Assembly: GCA_023438885.1 (NCBI GenBank)
Contig: JAEXPS010000046.1
Location: forward strand, 1-20,362
Source: Actinomycetes bacterium
GTDB taxonomy: Bacteria; Actinomycetota; Actinomycetes; Actinomycetales; Cellulomonadaceae
DNA length: 20,362 bases
Reading direction: 5' to 3'
Shown here: positions 14,370 through 19,734 of the stretch, piece by piece
Numbering within the stretch: position 1 is the first letter of the stretch
Layout of the letters: each line of letters opens with the position of its first letter
Program-made: the position numbers and the translations under genes
The notes under the pieces: generated by a model
What the model was told of the DNA's origin: nothing
Database searches by the model: none
What the model saw: only the letters and a program-made list of their open reading frames with translations

Positions 14370-15100
14370 AGGTCGGTCCGCACCAGGATCCGGCCGCACT
14401 CCTCGCACCGGACCACCTGGTCCGGAGCCGCGGCCCTGACCGCCGCGAGGTCCACGGGGTTGAGCTCCATGCGGCAACCCTGACACTGCTTGCCCACGAG
14501 TGCTGCCGCACCGCGGCCGGCGAGCTGCGCCCGCAGCTTCTCGTAGAGGGCCATCAGGCCCGCGTCGAGCCCCTCCGCGGCCACGGAGCGCTCGACGCGC
14601 ACCCGCTCGGCCTCGGCATCGATCTCGCCGAAGGCGGCGTCCCGTTCGACCAACGTGTCGGCCTTCTGCCCCTCCACCTCCGCGTGCGCGGCCTCGAGGT
14701 TCGCCAGGGCGGCGCTGTGCGCGTCGAGGCGCTCCATCACCTCGAGCTCCACCTCCTCCAGAGCAGCCTGCCGTCGGGCGAGGCTCTCGATCTCGCTGGC
14801 GAGGGCCTGCGCATCCTTCGCGCTGGCGCTGCCGGAGTCGAGCCGGTCCTGGTCGCGCTTCGCCCGCGTGCGCACCTGCTCCACGTCGGCCTCGGCCTTG
14901 GCGAGCTCACGCTGGAGGTCCCCCTGCGCGGTGCGGCTGGTGACCAGCGCGGTCGCCAGGTCGGCCAGCCGCGTGTCGATCTCCCGCAGGTGGGCGATGG
15001 CGGGCACCTCGCGCCGGCGGTGCGCCAGCTGGTCCAGCCGGGTGTCGAGCTCCTGCACGGCGAGCAGGCGCTGCTGGTCGGCGATCGGTGCGGTGGTCAC
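14366..15100 (-). CDS. coiled-coil zinc-ribbon protein (C4-type)
   Basis: A 244-residue protein that is almost wholly helical coiled coil from about 10 to 195 (repeated Leu, Ala, Glu and Arg heptads, with a break near SGSASAKDAQ at 89-98), ending in a zinc ribbon with Cys206-x2-Cys209 and Cys232-x2-Cys235. It corresponds to the conserved actinobacterial family represented by Rv2229c and resembles Helicobacter HP0958 and chlamydial CT398. HP0958 is linked to RpoN stability and flagellar mRNA, but no such role is known in actinobacteria. GTG at 15100 overlaps the TGA of the Nif3-like gene, and its own stop overlaps the phosphatase start, so the three genes are translationally coupled. Function unresolved. 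Confidence 0.9.
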   Translation of the reverse strand: MTTAPIADQQRLLAVQELDTRLDQLAHRRREVPAIAHLREIDTRLADLATALVTSRTAQGDLQRELAKAEADVEQVRTRAKRDQDRLDSGSASAKDAQALASEIESLARRQAALEEVELEVMERLDAHSAALANLEAAHAEVEGQKADTLVERDAAFGEIDAEAERVRVERSVAAEGLDAGLMALYEKLRAQLAGRGAAALVGKQCQGCRMELNPVDLAAVRAAAPDQVVRCEECGRILVRTDL

Positions 15101-16263
15101 TGCGGGTCCTTCCGGTCAGGAGGTTCGCCGACGCGCGCGGTCCACGGATCGGTGACCAGCGTGCTGACGCGGGTCTCCACGCTACCGGCCCCCAGGTCCG
15201 CGACCAGCCTCTGGGCCGCCCGCGCCAGCCACGGCCACTCGCTCGCGAAGTGCGCCGTGTCGACGAGCGCCGGGGCGCCTCCCTCGAACTCCGCCCGCTC
15301 ACGCGCCTCGGAGGCCGGGTGATGGCGCAGGTCGCTGGTGACGTAGGCGTCGACGCCGGCGGCACGTACCGCGTCGAACTCCGAGTCCCCGGAGCCCCCG
15401 ACCACGGCCACCCGCCGCACGACGAGCCCCGGGTCCCCCGCGTACCGCACGCCCTGCGCCGTGGCGGGCAGCGCGCCGGCCACGCGCCGGGCGAACTCGT
15501 CGAGCGTCATCGGCTCGCGCAGGCTCCCGACCCGGCCCAGCCCGGTGCCGCCCGGCAGCGCGGCCGGCTCCAGCACGTCGAACGCCGGCTCCTCGTAGGG
15601 GTGGGCGGCCCGGAGAGCCGCCACCACGACGGAGCGCCGCGATCGCGGCGCGATCATCTCCACCCGTGCCTCGACCACCACCTCGCGCTCGCCCGCCCGC
15701 CCGATGGCCGGCCGCGCGGCCGCCGAGGGGATGAACGTGCCCTCCCCGGTCGAGGTGAAGGCCGCCCGGGTGTACTCGCCCATCGCTCCGGCACCGGCGG
15801 CCGCCAGTGCGTCCACGAGCGCCTCCGCATGCGCCACCGGCACCATCGCGACGATCTTGTCCACGGGCTCGTCGGGCACGGCGACGAGCGGCGCCAGGTC
15901 CACCAGGCCGATCGCCTCGGCGAGGGCGTCCGCCACCCCGCCCGGCGCGGCGTCGGCGTTGGTGTGCGCGTTGAACAGGGCGCACCCGGCGCGGACCAGG
16001 CGGTGCGCCAGCGCGCCCTTGAACGTCGTCGCCGCGAACCCGTGCACCGGCCGCAGGAACAGGGGGTGGTGGGTCACCAGCAGGTCGGCACCCCACTCGA
16101 TCGCCTCGTCGGCCACCGCGGCGACCGGGTCGACGGCGAACAGCACGCGCCGCACGGGCGCGGCCGGGTCGCCGACGATCAGCCCCACGGAGTCCCACGG
16201 CTGCGCGGTGCGCGGCGGGTAGCGGCGCTCCAGAGCGGCGACGACGTCGGCCACGGTGGTCAC
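15097..16263 (-). CDS. Nif3-like dinuclear metal-center protein (YqfO-type long form)
   Basis: A 388-residue Nif3/YbgI family protein. The family forms hexameric toroids with a two-metal site; it has been annotated as GTP cyclohydrolase I type 2 and as a metal chaperone or hydrolase, none firmly proven. Visible ligands are the LLVTHHPLFLRPV motif with His65 and His66, LFNAHTNAD with His100 and Asp104, and the C-terminal DTAHFASEWP. A middle insertion (about 130-255, VDKIVAMVPVAHAEALVDALAAAG and following) is the PII-like domain of the long form seen in B. cereus YqfO. The start is GTG at 16263, with a -10 hexamer six bases upstream and no ribosome binding site, so it is probably leaderless. 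It heads the operon with the zinc-ribbon and phosphatase genes, as in mycobacteria. Confidence 0.93.
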   Translation of the reverse strand: MTTVADVVAALERRYPPRTAQPWDSVGLIVGDPAAPVRRVLFAVDPVAAVADEAIEWGADLLVTHHPLFLRPVHGFAATTFKGALAHRLVRAGCALFNAHTNADAAPGGVADALAEAIGLVDLAPLVAVPDEPVDKIVAMVPVAHAEALVDALAAAGAGAMGEYTRAAFTSTGEGTFIPSAAARPAIGRAGEREVVVEARVEMIAPRSRRSVVVAALRAAHPYEEPAFDVLEPAALPGGTGLGRVGSLREPMTLDEFARRVAGALPATAQGVRYAGDPGLVVRRVAVVGGSGDSEFDAVRAAGVDAYVTSDLRHHPASEARERAEFEGGAPALVDTAHFASEWPWLARAAQRLVADLGAGSVETRVSTLVTDPWTARVGEPPDRKDPQ

Positions 16264-16269
16264 CAGCGC

Positions 16270-16275
16270 AACCTA
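16270..16275 (-). promoter_or_regulatory. -10 element for leaderless Nif3-operon transcript
   Basis: TAGGTT on the - strand is followed by six bases and then the GTG start of the Nif3-like gene, the same geometry as panB. No ribosome binding site is present. No clear -35 hexamer is visible. Confidence 0.45.
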
Positions 16276-16321
16276 CCCGCCGACGGCCGCCATCCGGGCT
16301 CCGATCGTCTCGGGGACGTGC

Positions 16322-17308
16322 TCAGGGGATGAGGACGACCTTGCCGCGCGCGTGTCCGGTCCCCACGAGCGAGAGCGCTTCGCCGGCTCGGTCGAGTGGG
16401 AACGTCGCCCCCACCACCGGCCTCACCTGGCCGGCGACGAGAGAGGCGGCCAGCGCCGCGAGGTCGTCGGAGCGCTCTGAGGAGACGAACGGCTTCACCC
16501 GCTGCCTCGTCATGAGGTCGACGAGGCCCGCGCGCGCCAGGCGCGGCAGCGGGCCGAGAACCCGTCCGCCGCTGCCGCTGTTGGGGATCAGGGTGCCGTG
16601 GGGCGCGAGGATCCGCTGCAGCTGGGTGAGCGTGTGGTCGGCGACGTTGTCGAGGATGACGTCGTACCCGCCGCCGGCTGCCAGGACGTCCTCGCGGCTG
16701 TAGTCGATCACCCGGGAGGCTCCGAGGCTCGCGACGAGGTCGGTGTTGCGCGGCCCGCACACACCTGTCACCTGTGCACCCATCGCCGCGGCGAGCTGGA
16801 CGGCGAAGGTTCCGACACCACCGGAGGCACCCACGACGAGGACGCTGTCCCCCGGCCGCACCCGTGCGACGTCCCGGAGGGCGTGCAGCGCCGCGAGGCC
16901 GGCGGTCGGAGCGGCGGCCCACTGTTCAGGCGACGCACCCGGTGCGGCCGCGGCAAGGCGGTCCGCGCGGGCCACGGCGTACTGGGCGAACCCGTCGCGC
17001 GCGACGCCGAAGACCTCCGCGCCCGCCGCAAGCCCGTCGACGCCCGGCCCCAGGGCCACCACGGTCCCGGCCACGTCACGGCCGAGGCCGGACCGCCGCG
17101 GGCGGCACAGGCCGGTGCCGAGCCTCATGAAGGCCGGGCTCCCGTTGAGCATGAACCAGTCGCCCGGGTTGACGCCGGCCGCCCGGACGCGCAGCAGCAC
17201 CTCGCCACGACCCGGCGTGGGCACGGGCACCTGCCGGCCCGTCACGGCCCCGACGCCGTAGCGGTCGCAGACGGCGGCGTACATCGTCTCCGGCAGGGTC
17301 GTCACCAT
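16322..17308 (-). CDS. NAD(P)-dependent medium-chain alcohol dehydrogenase/quinone reductase-like protein
   Basis: A 328-residue MDR-superfamily oxidoreductase. The N-terminal GroES-like domain contains VRAAGVNPGDWFMLNG and GRDVAGTVVALGPGV; the Rossmann domain has VLVVGASGGVGTFAVQLAAAMGAQVTGV at about 156-183. There are no catalytic or structural zinc ligands, so it belongs with the zinc-free quinone-reductase-like group. The conserved C-terminal FPLDRAGEALSLVGTGHARGKVVL is present. Substrate unknown. The ATG lies four bases after the stop of the PspB-like gene, so it is the third gene of an ArsR-led operon; the ribosome binding site is weak. The regulator upstream may respond to the substrate or to stress, which is inference. 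Confidence 0.9.
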   Translation of the reverse strand: MVTTLPETMYAAVCDRYGVGAVTGRQVPVPTPGRGEVLLRVRAAGVNPGDWFMLNGSPAFMRLGTGLCRPRRSGLGRDVAGTVVALGPGVDGLAAGAEVFGVARDGFAQYAVARADRLAAAAPGASPEQWAAAPTAGLAALHALRDVARVRPGDSVLVVGASGGVGTFAVQLAAAMGAQVTGVCGPRNTDLVASLGASRVIDYSREDVLAAGGGYDVILDNVADHTLTQLQRILAPHGTLIPNSGSGGRVLGPLPRLARAGLVDLMTRQRVKPFVSSERSDDLAALAASLVAGQVRPVVGATFPLDRAGEALSLVGTGHARGKVVLIP

Positions 17309-17312
17309 GCCG

Positions 17313-17573
17313 CTAGTCCACCGTGCGCAGGATCTGCTCGATCGCGGTCGTCCGCGCCCGCAGCTCGGCGACGTCGGCCGCAGCGCGCGACTGGGCGTCG
17401 AGCGTGGTCGCGGCGAGCTGCTCGTAGCGGTCGACGAGCCGGCGGACCTCCTCGTCGTGCGCGGCGTCGACCTGGAGCTTGCGGTTCTCGTGCTTGAACG
17501 AGCCCCAGGCGGCCCAGACGCAGAGCGCGAGCGTCAGCACGCCGAGGATGAGGATGACGTCCGGCCATTCCAT
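17313..17573 (-). CDS. membrane-anchored coiled-coil protein, PspB-like topology
   Basis: An 86-residue protein with one N-terminal membrane helix (about 5-23, VILILGVLTLALCVWAAWG) followed by a charged stretch and a coiled coil (about 30-83) ending TAIEQILRTVD. The size, topology and the IExIL-type ending resemble PspB, the envelope-stress anchor, but sequence identity is too low by eye to call it PspB. AAGGAG embedded in the last codons of the ArsR-like gene lies seven bases before the ATG at 17573, so translation is coupled to the regulator. The MDR oxidoreductase follows after four bases. Small membrane coiled-coil proteins paired with ArsR-like regulators are common in actinobacteria and may sequester the regulator or a partner at the membrane; that is a hypothesis. 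Confidence 0.75.
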   Translation of the reverse strand: MEWPDVILILGVLTLALCVWAAWGSFKHENRKLQVDAAHDEEVRRLVDRYEQLAATTLDAQSRAAADVAELRARTTAIEQILRTVD

Positions 17574-17577
17574 GGCG

Positions 17578-17919
17578 CTACTCCTTGGGTAAGGGACCCG
17601 CGGACGGGTCGGGTGTGGTCAGCGTGGCCGCCGCGGCGACGAGCGCCGACGGCGTCAGGTGCAGGTCCAGGTCGACGAGCTCGACGAACCGCATCGCCTT
17701 GCCGTCCTCGGAGATCTCGTGGGTCCCCGTGACGAGGCCCGCGGCCTCGAGCTTCGCCAGGTGCATGTGGAGCAGCGGGCGACTGATGCCGATGACACGC
17801 GCCAGGTGGCTGACGTAGTCCCGCCCGCCCGCGAGCGTCGCGACGATCCGCAGCCGGATGGGGTGCGCCAGCGCGGCGAGCAGGTCGACCAGCTCGTCGC
17901 CGGTCCGCTCGTCGGCCAT
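17578..17919 (-). CDS. ArsR-like winged-helix transcriptional regulator
   Basis: A 113-residue regulator. ELVDLLAALAHPIRLRIVATLAGG is the typical ArsR N-terminal helix pair; the recognition region is YVSHLARVIGISRPLLHMHLAKLEAAGLV at about 35-63, and the wing is HEISEDGKAMRFVELVDL. It contains no cysteine, so the ELCVC metal site of SmtB/ArsR is missing and a metal signal is unlikely. It heads a three-gene operon with the PspB-like and MDR genes and probably regulates it. The ATG at 17919 has GAGG seven bases upstream. A region containing TATAGA about 13 bases upstream of the ribosome binding site-start interval, with the short dyad TTCC-N8-GGAA further up (17945-17960), could hold the promoter and operator. 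Confidence 0.9.
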   Translation of the reverse strand: MADERTGDELVDLLAALAHPIRLRIVATLAGGRDYVSHLARVIGISRPLLHMHLAKLEAAGLVTGTHEISEDGKAMRFVELVDLDLHLTPSALVAAAATLTTPDPSAGPLPKE

Positions 17920-17962
17920 CAGTCCGCCTCTATAGGTATCAGCGCTTCCTTACACATGGAAC
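17920..17962 (-). promoter_or_regulatory. candidate promoter/operator of the ArsR-PspB-like-MDR operon
   Basis: The stretch upstream of the regulator is clearly A/T-richer than its surroundings. On the - strand it contains TTCCATGTGTAAGGAA (a TTCC/GGAA dyad), then GATACCTATAGA before GAGG and the ATG. TATAGA with ATGTGT 17 bases upstream is a possible but weak -10/-35 pair. Confidence 0.3.
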
Positions 17963-18000
17963 CGTAGGGCTACGGGCGCCGGTGCGCAAGAGGCTCGGCA

Positions 18001-19050
18001 CTACGGCCGGAGCATTACCTTGATCGCCTCACGGGCGTCCATCGCCGCGTACGCGTCGGCCACCTGCTCCAGCGGCAGCGTCAGGTCGAAGACAAGTCCG
18101 GGCTCGATGGCACCGGACCACACGTCCGCCAGCAGCGCCGGGATGTACGACCGCACGGGTGCCACGCCGCCGGCGACGCCGACGTTGGTGTTGAACATCT
18201 GGCCCACCGACAGCTCGGGCCCGCCCGCCGGCACGCCGACGAAGCCGACCATGCCGCCCGGCCGGGCGCAGTCGAGCGCCTGCTGCATCGACTCCCTGGT
18301 ACCGACGCACTCGAGCACGCTGTCCGCCCCGATGCCGCCGAGCAGGTCCTGGACGTGCGCGACACCGGCTGCGCCGCGCTCGGCGACGATGTCGGTGGCG
18401 CCGAACCGCGTCGCCAGCGCCTGCCGGCTCGCATGCCGCGACATCGCGACGATCCGCTCCGCGCCGAGCCGGTGCGCAGCCAGGACCCCGCACAGGCCCA
18501 CGGCGCCGTCGCCGACGACGACCACGGTGGACCCGGGCCCGACCCGCGCGGCGAGCGCCGCGTGGTGCCCGGTGCCCATGACGTCGCTGCAGGTCAGCAC
18601 GGACGGGAGCAGAGCGTCGTCGGGCACGCCCGGCGCCGCGACCAGGGTGCCGTCGGCCAGCGGGACACGGACGTACTCGCCCTGCCCGCCGTCGGCGAGG
18701 AACCCGTCGCCGTTGACCGAGCCCCACCAGCCACCGTGAAGGCAGGACGTCTGGACGCCGTTGCGGCAGTGGACGCACGTGTTGTCGCAGATCGAGAACG
18801 GCGCGACGACGAAGTCCCCCGGCCGGATCGTCGCGACCGAGGAGCCCACGTCCTCGACGACGCCGACGAACTCGTGCCCGATCCGGCGCGGCTGCCGGGT
18901 CGGCTCGATCCCTCGATAGCCCCACAGGTCGGAGCCGCACACGCACGCCGCGACCACACGCACCACCGCGTCGGTCGGCAGCTGGATCTGCGGGTCGGGC
19001 ACCTGCTCGAGACGGATGTCGCCCGGGGCGTGGAGGACGGTTGCGCGCAT
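18001..19050 (-). CDS. zinc-dependent alcohol dehydrogenase family protein
   Basis: A 349-residue zinc-containing MDR dehydrogenase. Catalytic zinc ligands are Cys38 (VCGSD), His59 and Glu60 (IGHEFVG); the structural zinc site is Cys88, Cys92, Cys95 and Cys103 (CDNTCVHCRNGVQTSC). The nucleotide-binding motif is VVVVGDGAVGLCG at about 176-188. FLADGGQGEYVRVP is the conserved loop of the threonine/formaldehyde-dehydrogenase-like group. Substrate is probably a small alcohol or aldehyde. ATG at 19050 is preferred: AAGG lies nine bases before it, while an in-frame ATG at 19059 abuts that site, leaving no spacing. It is divergent from tRNA-Val and separated from the ArsR-like gene by 81 bases, so probably its own unit. 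Confidence 0.9.
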   Translation of the reverse strand: MRATVLHAPGDIRLEQVPDPQIQLPTDAVVRVVAACVCGSDLWGYRGIEPTRQPRRIGHEFVGVVEDVGSSVATIRPGDFVVAPFSICDNTCVHCRNGVQTSCLHGGWWGSVNGDGFLADGGQGEYVRVPLADGTLVAAPGVPDDALLPSVLTCSDVMGTGHHAALAARVGPGSTVVVVGDGAVGLCGVLAAHRLGAERIVAMSRHASRQALATRFGATDIVAERGAAGVAHVQDLLGGIGADSVLECVGTRESMQQALDCARPGGMVGFVGVPAGGPELSVGQMFNTNVGVAGGVAPVRSYIPALLADVWSGAIEPGLVFDLTLPLEQVADAYAAMDAREAIKVMLRP

Positions 19051-19073
19051 GGGGCCCATCCTTGCGTGCCCGG

Positions 19074-19079
19074 TAGGCT
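19074..19079 (+). promoter_or_regulatory. -10 element of tRNA-Val
   Basis: TAGGCT lies ten bases before the first base of the tRNA, placing initiation about four bases before the mature 5' end. The hexamer is identical to the panB -10. Confidence 0.4.
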
Positions 19080-19089
19080 CGCGGGCGTC

Positions 19090-19163
19090 GGGCCTGTAGC
19101 TCAGTTGGTCAGAGCGCCGCGCTTACACCGCGGAGGTCGTCGGTTCGAGACCGGCCGGGCCCA
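19090..19163 (+). tRNA. tRNA-Val (anticodon UAC)
   Basis: The 74-base cloverleaf closes fully. Acceptor GGGCCTG (19090-19096) pairs with CGGGCCC (19156-19162) with one T-G wobble. The D-arm is GCTCAGTTGGTCAGAGC, the anticodon stem CCGCG/CGCGG with loop CTTACAC, and the anticodon TAC is at 19124-19126. The T-arm is GTCGG-TTCGAGA-CCGGC, and the discriminator base is A19163. It is followed by CCG, so the 3' CCA is not fully encoded. It decodes GUA valine codons, which are rare in this genome. The 3' half is the probable attachment site of the element to the right. Confidence 0.95.
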
Positions 19164-19432
19164 CCGTCGCTCGGCGCCTCGCCGAGCAGCCAGGCGCGGT
19201 TCACTCCGGTGCGCAGCGCCACGACCGTGGCCACCGTGTCACGGAGCTTTCGCGAGACGTCGTTTGCGCCCGACTCCCAGTTCCCCAGCGCCTGCTTCGT
19301 GACGTCGACACCGGCGAGGGCCAGCGCGCCGAGCAGCTCGGCCTGGGAGATGCCCGCCTCGCGACGGGCCTTCCGGATCCGGTCCCCCATCGTCCAGGCG
19401 GGGACGATCCCGTGCACTGCGTTGATGCTCAT
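19109..19432 (-). CDS. XRE-family repressor-like HTH protein whose 3' end lies inside tRNA-Val
   Basis: A 107-residue protein with a helix-turn-helix of the XRE/Cro-CI type: MGDRIRKARREAGISQAELL, then VDVTKQALGNWESGANDVSRK at about 42-62, followed by the helix TGVNRAWLLGEAPSDG. The only in-frame stop is TGA at 19109-19111, within tRNA-Val. Residues 91-107 (GPGRSRTDDLRGVSAAL) are antisense to the tRNA, so this tail is not an evolved domain but sequence acquired at the junction. It reads away from a divergent excisionase-like gene, as a phage repressor would. The ATG has no ribosome binding site but TAGCCT lies seven bases upstream, so it is probably leaderless. Most likely the immunity repressor of an integrated element, truncated or altered by integration. 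Confidence 0.8.
   Translation of the reverse strand: MSINAVHGIVPAWTMGDRIRKARREAGISQAELLGALALAGVDVTKQALGNWESGANDVSRKLRDTVATVVALRTGVNRAWLLGEAPSDGGPGRSRTDDLRGVSAAL
19124..19163. other. candidate attachment-site (att) core in the 3' half of tRNA-Val
   Basis: Integrase att cores typically lie from the anticodon loop to the 3' end of a tRNA, with the element supplying a copy of the 3' end. The repressor frame crosses this stretch on the other strand. Limits are inferred; a second copy at the far end of the element would define the core. Confidence 0.45.
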
Positions 19433-19530
19433 GCGCTACAGGCTAGACGTATCTAGATTTGTGCGCAACGACACGCAGTGATCTCGCTCAGTGCTTGACA
19501 TGGCGAGTCTAGGTGTGAACAGTTCTCGCC
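19433..19530. promoter_or_regulatory. divergent switch region between repressor and excisionase-like genes
   Basis: On the - strand TTGCGC (19468-19463), a 17-base spacer, TAGCCT (19445-19440) and seven bases precede the repressor ATG. On the + strand TTGACA (19495-19500), a 17-base spacer, AACAGT (19518-19523) and seven bases precede the ATG at 19531. Both transcripts would be leaderless. CTAGA-CGTA-TCTAG (19443-19456) overlaps the repressor -10 and spacer and is a candidate operator. AACAGT is a poor -10, so the rightward promoter may need activation or be intrinsically weak. Confidence 0.6.
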
Positions 19531-19538
19531 ATGCCAAG
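19494..19538. repeat. 14-bp inverted repeat spanning the rightward promoter and start codon
   Basis: The left arm CTTGACATGGCGAG (19494-19507) and the right arm CTCGCCATGCCAAG (19525-19538) are complementary at 13 of 14 positions, separated by 17 bases. The left arm contains the TTGACA -35 hexamer and the right arm contains the ATG of the excisionase-like gene. Candidate operator for the adjacent repressor or the excisionase-like protein. Confidence 0.75.
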
Positions 19539-19734
19539 TCCTGGACATGGAAAGCCTGAGTCGGAGTGGTTCTCCGCGGGCGACGCAGCCCGCGAGCTCG
19601 GGGTCGCGGTTGAGACGCTCCGTCGCTGGGAGCGGGAGGGGCGGATCCGCGCCGCCCGCACCGCAGGAGGCCACCGTCGCTTCCGCGTCGAGGACATCCG
19701 GCGCCTTCAGGAGTACGCCCGGAGCGCGTCGTGA
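19531..19734 (+). CDS. MerR/excisionase-family small DNA-binding protein
   Basis: A 67-residue winged-helix protein: SEWFSAGDAARELGVAVETLRRWEREGRI at about 11-39 is the MerR-type helix-turn-helix, and GGHRRFRVEDIRRLQEYA at 46-63 is the wing and following helix. There is no effector-binding domain, so it fits the excisionase/BldC-like class, and its place divergent to a repressor suggests an Xis or Cro-like role. The ATG at 19531 has no ribosome binding site and sits seven bases after a candidate -10, so it is probably leaderless. The stop TGA overlaps the GTG of the next gene (GTGA), implying coupled translation. Whether it drives excision or controls the switch cannot be told from sequence. 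Confidence 0.85.
   Translation: MPSPGHGKPESEWFSAGDAARELGVAVETLRRWEREGRIRAARTAGGHRRFRVEDIRRLQEYARSAS

Noticed and set aside
14370..14486. Longer start for the histidine phosphatase at 14486
   Set aside because: This would overlap the zinc-ribbon gene by about 120 bases and add a low-complexity Gly/Pro/Arg tail; the GTGA overlap at 14369 fits the operon pattern.
19109..19163. GPGRSRTDDLRGVSAAL as a conserved functional C-terminal domain of the repressor
   Set aside because: It is simply the antisense translation of the tRNA and recurs in many database proteins next to tRNAs. It is informative about the junction, not a domain.
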